A stretch of 64,000 nucleotides of DNA, from assembly GCF_017591435.1 (NCBI RefSeq), contig NC_059296.1, forward strand, positions 3,475,001-3,539,000. Reading direction: 5' to 3'. Position 1 is the stretch's first letter, and the number at the start of each line of letters is the position of its first letter. Both the position numbers and the translations under genes were made by a program. Below, piece after piece: positions 57,671 to 64,000 of the stretch. The notes under the pieces were generated by a model. It was not told the DNA's origin, did no database searches, and saw nothing but the letters and a program-made list of their open reading frames with translations. The DNA comes from Portunus trituberculatus (Eukaryota; Arthropoda; Malacostraca; Decapoda; Portunidae).

Positions 57671-57945
57671 TACTTCCTTTCTTCCTTCTTTCCTTCCTTC
57701 CTTTCTTTCTTTTTTTTTTCTTTCTTTTCTTTCTTTCTTTCTTTCTTTTCTTTCTTTCTTCTTTCCTTTCTTCCTTCCTTTCTTTCTTCCTTCCTTCCTT
57801 CCATTCTTTCATCCTTACTTCTTCCCTTCCTTCCTTCCTTCCTTCCTTCCTTTCTTCCTTATTTTCCTCCATCCTTCCCTCCTTCCCACCTTCCTTCTTT
57901 GCTTTCTTCCTTTAGTTCTTCCCTCCTTCCTCCCTCCTGCCTCAC
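57671..57945 (+). repeat. 275-bp polypyrimidine (TTCC/TTTC)n tract
   Basis: TTCC, TTTC and CCTT tetramers with very few purines on the plus strand. The Phe/Leu/Ser frames on the plus strand and the Lys/Glu/Arg frames on the minus strand are translations of this tract. Confidence 0.95.
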
Positions 57946-57992
57946 GTATTGGCGGGGAGGAAGAGAAGAATGTGTTTGTAATGGTTGATGTT

Positions 57993-58018
57993 GCTGTTGT
58001 TGTTGTTGTTGTTGATAG

Positions 58019-58114
<96 letters not shown>

Positions 58115-58163
58115 CGTGCAATCGTAAGTAGTTTCCCAGCGAAGGACACAAAACACAAGCAAC

Positions 58164-58240
<77 letters not shown>

Positions 58241-58261
58241 AAGGCGACGGTCATCTTTGTT

Positions 58262-58313
<52 letters not shown>

Positions 58314-58340
58314 TGAGTGAGTGAGTGAGTGAGTGAGTGT
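57993..58340. repeat. (GTT)n, (GA)n, (CA)n, (GT)n, (GAGT)n cluster
   Basis: TGT/GTT triplets at 57,993-58,011, a 90-bp GA tract at 58,023-58,112, CA at 58,168-58,237, GT at 58,266-58,310 and GAGT tetramers at 58,310-58,339. The CA and GT tracts are complementary with a 28-bp spacer. Confidence 0.97.
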
Positions 58341-58459
58341 AAATTTGGCTCCAAGGATTCACTAGCACATGTTGTCCATTTCGGGTGAGAAAAAAGAATA
58401 ATAGATACAAGATAAACAAACAATGCTGCGTCGACTACTAATGAAGCACACACTGTACT

Positions 58460-58571
58460 GACACACACACACGCGCACACACACACACACACGAGACCTC
58501 CCCAACGCACACACACACACACACACACACGAGACCTCCCAACACACACACACACACACACACACACGCGC
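58460..58571. repeat. (CA)n blocks with repeated GAGACCTCC spacer
   Basis: Three CA blocks are separated by two nearly identical spacers (GAGACCTCCCCAACGC and GAGACCTCCCAAC), so a unit of about 40 bp was duplicated. Confidence 0.93.
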
Positions 58572-58737
58572 AGGAACGCACAGGACCCACGACGGAATAC
58601 CAGCGTAACGAAGACAAAACGTAACCATTTTTCATTCTTAGAGTCGAATATATAAAGGAAAACGAAGGTATGGGTTGAAAAAAATATATATAATGTTGAG
58701 GATATAATAAAAAAATGGTGGCGCGGTGATGACAGAT

Positions 58738-58740
<3 letters not shown>
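58572..58740. other. Plain stretch, nothing recognised
   Basis: AT-rich low-copy spacer. Confidence 0.6.
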
Positions 58741-58794
<54 letters not shown>

Positions 58795-59100
58795 GTCGAA
58801 GCAGAGAAGTCTTGATGGCGTGTAATAAAGTCGCTGTGAAGGATGGCAGGGAGAGACCAGATGGCAGGAGGAGGAGGAGGAGGAGGAGGAGGAGGAGGAG
58901 GAAGGATATTGGTTGATGAAAGAAGAGGAAAAAGAAGGAAAAGGAGACGAGGAGAAGGAAAAGGAGGAGCAGGAGGTGATGAAAGAGAAAAAGAGATGAA
59001 AAATATGAGGAATAGGAGAATAATGAGAAGAGAAGAGGAGGAGGAGGAGGAAAAGGAGGAGGAGGAGGAGAAAGAGGAGGAGGAGGAGGAGGACTATATT
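58741..59100 (+). repeat. (GA)n, (GGA)n and polypurine block
   Basis: GA at 58,741-58,791, GGA at 58,866-58,903 and A/G-rich triplet DNA to 59,093 (GGA runs at 59,037-59,093). Confidence 0.95.
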
Positions 59101-59582
59101 ATTTTTTTTATGCTAAAGAGGTAATGTGTAGTATTCGTATTAGTATTCATAGTAGTATTCGTAGTAGTTGTAGTTGGAGTAGTAATAGTAGTAGCAGTAG
59201 TAGTAGAGACCTAAGAGGCTGGTTGTGGCGGCGGCGTTTCAGTGGCAAGCTGTAGTGGTGGTGGTGGTGGTGGTGGTGGTGGTGGTGAATGAAGAGGAGG
59301 AGGAGGGGGGCGAGAAACTATAGTACAATTGAGGTGACGTGTGGGCTGATTGAGTGTCCAGGGCCTCTGCCGGTGGTGGTGGTGGTGGTGGTGGTGGTGG
59401 TGTGGCCAGGTGACGGTGCGTGTGTGGTGGATAGAGTAGATGTGGATGAGTGGATGTTTCAATGAGTGAAGTGACGTGGGTTTTGTCGCCCTCCACTTCT
59501 GAACCACTACAAGAAATGGGAGTAGAAATAGTCACAGTGGAAAGAGGACATGTAGTAGTAGTAGTAGTAGTAGAAGTAGAAT
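59101..59582. repeat. Triplet-rich stretch: AGT, GGT, GGT, AGT
   Basis: Degenerate AGTATTCGT / AGT triplets at 59,130-59,206, GGT at 59,257-59,287, GGT at 59,371-59,402 and AGT at 59,552-59,580, with plain spacers. Confidence 0.9.
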
Positions 59583-59934
59583 AAACTATCCTCTCCCTAC
59601 ATCCGTCCCTCCCTCCCTGCCTGCCTGCCTGTCTCCATGCCTGCCTGCCTCTCCGCCTCCCTGCTTCTCCTAACAATGGCTTATACGTGAATTATGGCTT
59701 TTGATATTGGAAGCTTAATACTGCGAGGGACATTCGGCGCCTTTAATAAGAGGAAGGTTATTACATACACAGTTAAAGACTTTCACAATCATCCACTAAC
59801 CTAAAGCTGACTCGGTTATCATTCCACAATTATTCCCTTTATGTAGTCGTAAAAGAGGTTAGTTATGATTCAGGAGTCGTGTTGATACTCTTCTGGCGGA
59901 GCTGAAGTCGTAGGCAGGAGGGAAAGTAATACAT
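59583..59934. other. Plain stretch with CTGCCTGC-rich start
   Basis: CCCTCCCTGCCTGCCTGCC-like tetramers at 59,608-59,665, then plain AT-moderate DNA. No gene is recognised. Confidence 0.6.
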
Positions 59935-60350
59935 GAGGGTAGTGTGTCGTAGAGTGTACCAGTGGATGGGGTGAAATAGAGTGAAGACATTGAGAATTGA
60001 TATTATCTGACTGATTTAGCGATGGAAAGAAAAGGTTTACGCATATTCAAGGACACAGGAGGAAATGTAACATATAAACGTAGAGCGTCTTGGAGTGTAG
60101 CAGTGAAAGGAGTGAAATAAAGTGAAGACATCGAGAATTGATATTATTTGAGTGAGCGGTGGAAAGAAAAGGTTCACGCTCTCTCATAATTCAGGGACGC
60201 AGGAGGGAAATAAATATATAAGGTTTGAGCGTCTTAGAGTGCACCAGTGAAAGGGACGAAAGAGAGTAAAGACACCGAGAATTAATAATATTTGAGTGAA
60301 TTAGCGATTTAAAGAAAAGATTCACACTCTCTCATTATTCACGGGCACAC
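59935..60350 (+). repeat. ~142-bp tandem array, about three units
   Basis: The phrase GTCnTAGAGTGTACCAGTG-GA..GGnGTGAAATAGAGTGAAGACA recurs at about 59,947, 60,087 and 60,231 (intervals 141 and 144 bp). Each is followed by GAGAATTGATATTATnTGA, a GGAAAGAAAAGGTT segment and CTCTCATnATTC. Divergence is low to moderate. Confidence 0.9.
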
Positions 60351-60760
60351 AAAGTTCATTTAATTCCAGCAACCAATGGACTTCGTTACTTATCACGCCC
60401 GATTCAATTAACTTAGATCGTCAGGGAGGGATATTTTTACAAGGCCTCCTCTGTGGGGCCAATATATATTCTGCAAATTTATATCTGCTCGTACGGGGTA
60501 TGCTAGTTTACTACTACTACTATTTCTACTGTGACTGTTACTGCATTTCATAAGGGGAGCGTATATTTGCGTGGCCTCCCGAGAAATCTTTAAATGGCAG
60601 TGTGTAATGAGATAGTGTAAATTTGTTGGGGTAATATTGCAGAAATTGTTATTATAGTCGTTGTTTGCGTTGGGTGTTAGTTCAAAAGGATGAAAAATAA
60701 TGCCAGTTCTCTAATAAAAAACAGGTTGAAGATGTGAAGGAGAGGAAAAAAGTGATGGTG

Positions 60761-60763
<3 letters not shown>
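60351..60763. other. Plain stretch, nothing recognised
   Basis: AT-moderate low-copy DNA with a very short TAC run near 60,511. Confidence 0.6.
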
Positions 60764-61720
<957 letters not shown>

Positions 61721-61776
61721 GAGGAGGAGGAGGAGGAGGAGGAGGAGGAGGAGGAGGAGGAGGAGGAGGAGGAGGA
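61721..61776. repeat. (GGA)n microsatellite
   Basis: About 18 GGA triplets. Confidence 0.97.
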
Positions 61777-63515
61777 TTTGGAGACGTGGGGCAATGATAT
61801 CGGTGCAGTGGAACGTCAGGGGGGCTGTTGGCGAAGTAAAGAACGACCCTAAAGTTTTAAAGGCCTACGTCAGGTTTCCTTGTGCCAGAGGGGAAAAATT
61901 GCTTCAAGGTGTAGAGTCAAAGTGATAAAAGGAATTGGAGAGGAAGGATAGGTGCAACAGGAAGGATATAGTTGATAGGATAGACGATATAGTGATAGGA
62001 GGAATAGGTTATGAGGAGTAGGAGTAATAGAGGTGATAGGAAGAATGTGAGTGATAGGAAAGGAGTGACTTGCAGAAAGAAGTAACTGGATTCATAATGC
62101 AGATAGAAGTAACAGGATTCATAGTGGCCAAAAAAAATCATAGCACTGATAGAGATGATAAGACTGACAAATGTACGTTCTTACGCTCTTAATGGGGAGT
62201 TATAGACTTGATAAGGATGACAGGTCCGTGGCAAGGCACTTTGATGACCCTAAAGGCTGTACATCGCATGGACGCCTCGGATTCCACCCTCTTCTGTGTT
62301 CTTCTGCCGCGAGTGACCCGTAGAAGGACTCTGAGCTCATGTGGGACTTGTGTGGGACTCCTGTTGGGACTAAGGACTTATGTAGAGAAGGTGTGGGACT
62401 TGCGTGGGGCTGGCATGGGACTTCCTCGGTTTAGTTTGAGCTTCGAGTAATTTTTTTGAGAGAATACAATAAGAGGCTCACCTTTTCCTTCCTCTGCCAC
62501 AATATTAAGAGTCAATTCCCTCTCATTTTCTCGCATTTTCCTCATTTTCAGCCTTTCAGACGCACATCTCCTCCTTCACCCATGCACCCTTTCATACTCG
62601 CCCAAAGCCTCTACCCTTGTATGTTGAAGTCCTCACCCTCAATACATTTTCCTGAAACCCGTTCCTTTCCCTCCCCTTCCCTCCCCTCCTCATCCTTCCT
62701 TGTATCTTACCACCCCCGGTCCCCTAACCTGCTCTTTTTTCTCTCCTCTCGTACGTTTGTTCCTCTCCCACTTTTCTCCCACCTCTGGCCTCGTCTTTAC
62801 TGCTTTCCACCTCAGTGACTGTCGAATATACGCGGCGATGTATCATAAGGGGAATGTTTTCTATCCCCAGAGAGACGGAGAGACTGCGCATTGTACTCCT
62901 TTGCCAGCCTTTCCATCGTCGCTCCCTCTGGCTACTTCTCCCCGTCGCTTTGAGAATCAGCCTACGCGGAGGGAAGGAAAGGGGTGGGGTAGAAAGGGAG
63001 GAAAGAGGCGTACTAGAGGAAGAGGCGAGGGAGAAGTAACTGCGGTAGAGGAGCCTTTCAGGAGACAATTGTTGGGAAGGCGAGGAATATATCACAGGAT
63101 GTCGGGACGGAAGGAGTTAATGGAGAGGGCATTGTGTGCTTTGCAAGTTACGAGTTTAATGAGAAAGTAGTGGGATGTACTAGAAAGGAGGAGGCGACGA
63201 GGGAGTGAAGGAGGCGATGAGGGAGTAAAGGAGGGAAGCTGTACAGGGAGGTACTCATGCGGAGGGAGGAAAGGAGAAAGGGAGAAAGGGAAAGAATGAA
63301 ACCCGACCATAGAGACAGGGTGGGTCAGGCAGGGTGCTTATGGGGGCCAAGGTTGGGGGAGATATGGGTGTAGGATGAGGAAACAGAAACGTCAGTGTTC
63401 GGAGATAGGACACAATTTACTGTCGGAAAGTCGTAGGATATGGTGACTCCCTCCTTCCCTCCTTCCTTTCTTTCTTCCTTCCCTTCTAAGAGGTGGACAA
63501 ATCATGGAAAGATGA

Positions 63516-63520
<5 letters not shown>
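61777..63520. other. Longest plain stretch of the right side
   Basis: No gene is recognised. It contains GATAGGA-type cryptic repeats (61,935-62,070), a near-duplicate AGAAGTAACnGGATTCATA at about 62,078 and 62,106, TGGGACTTGTG-like repeats (62,340-62,425), a C/T-rich zone (62,550-62,800) and an A/G-rich zone (63,170-63,300). Confidence 0.5.
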
Positions 63521-63589
<69 letters not shown>

Positions 63590-63687
63590 AGCTGTGTGAA
63601 GGACGACATAAATAGGACATTAGACTCGGTTGGGGAGGTAATTCAGATGGCATTGTTGATTATTTGAGGGACGAACAGGTCAATGGC

Positions 63688-63727
<40 letters not shown>
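63521..63727. repeat. Two (GA)n microsatellites
   Basis: GA at 63,521-63,586 and again at 63,690-63,727. Confidence 0.97.
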
Positions 63728-63734
<7 letters not shown>

Positions 63735-64000
63735 ATAGAAGAACGACGTGGACACAGAGGAGAGAGTGAGAGTGAGGGAGAGGGTCAGGTCAGGTGGTCA
63801 GTCAGGTATATAGTGAAGTGGAGGTGGAGGAGCAGGAGGGTGATGAGGTGACCAGCGGTGACAGAACACACTCACTCCCCGCCAGGCCAAGAGACACCTC
63901 AGGCTTTATTGGGGAAAGATTAAAGGAGCTACAATTCAACGGCTGGATTGGAGTGGACGCTGCGCCCTCTCCAGCATTTCTTCTTCTCTTTGTTTGACTT
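63728..64000. other. Plain stretch to the window edge
   Basis: An A/G-rich start, then low-copy DNA. A 67-codon open frame (63,794-63,997) contains no recognisable domain. It could be part of something beyond the window, but nothing here supports that. Confidence 0.4.

Noticed and set aside
57815..58567. 250-codon minus-strand open frame with Cys-Val and Leu-Ser runs
   Set aside because: Entirely dinucleotide and tetranucleotide repeat translation.

Overview
The window reads as nuclear DNA from an arthropod, most likely a decapod crustacean and possibly a crab. This is an inference from three things: the very high density of long GA/TC and CA/GT microsatellites, scattered CCTAA/TTAGG pentamers (the arthropod telomere-type motif), and families of short non-autonomous transposons in AT-moderate DNA. 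Nothing fixes the species. I found no protein-coding gene, tRNA, rRNA or other RNA gene that I can support. Long open frames are almost all translations of simple repeats (Leu/Ser from TC, Arg/Glu from GA, Thr/His or Cys/Val from CA/GT, poly-Ser/Val/Leu from triplets) or of a 42-bp satellite whose length is a multiple of three. The window is best treated as intergenic or deep-intronic repeat-rich DNA.

Layout. 1-2.7 kb: simple repeats, a degenerate GTGCCA-motif cluster, one family-B inverted-repeat element and a small GGTTAG-rich tandem array. 2.7-15.1 kb: one complete 'family A' miniature element (TTAA-flanked, piggyBac-like ends) that runs directly into a 12.2-kb satellite array of roughly 290-300 monomers of about 42 bp. 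The monomer is the right terminus of the element plus 12 bp beyond it. Part of the array is organised in a higher-order unit of about 820 bp. 15.1-16.5 kb: plain low-copy DNA. 16.5-64 kb: a microsatellite-dense landscape (my hand tally is about 44 GA/TC tracts of 30-108 bp and over 30 CA/GT tracts) broken by short plain stretches, eight more family-A copies, several family-B copies, one 628-bp inverted-repeat element with a 64-bp palindrome, and several diverged low-copy tandem arrays with 65-160-bp units.

The parts do not form a pathway. The common thread is repeat genesis. A TTAA-type miniature element appears to have seeded a satellite. The same family has jumped into an older tandem array, leaving a recognisable empty site. 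A second element family carries an internal subunit that has expanded from one to about six copies. Some satellite blocks also look as if homopolymers and variant bases were flattened by the assembly, so fine monomer detail should be treated cautiously.
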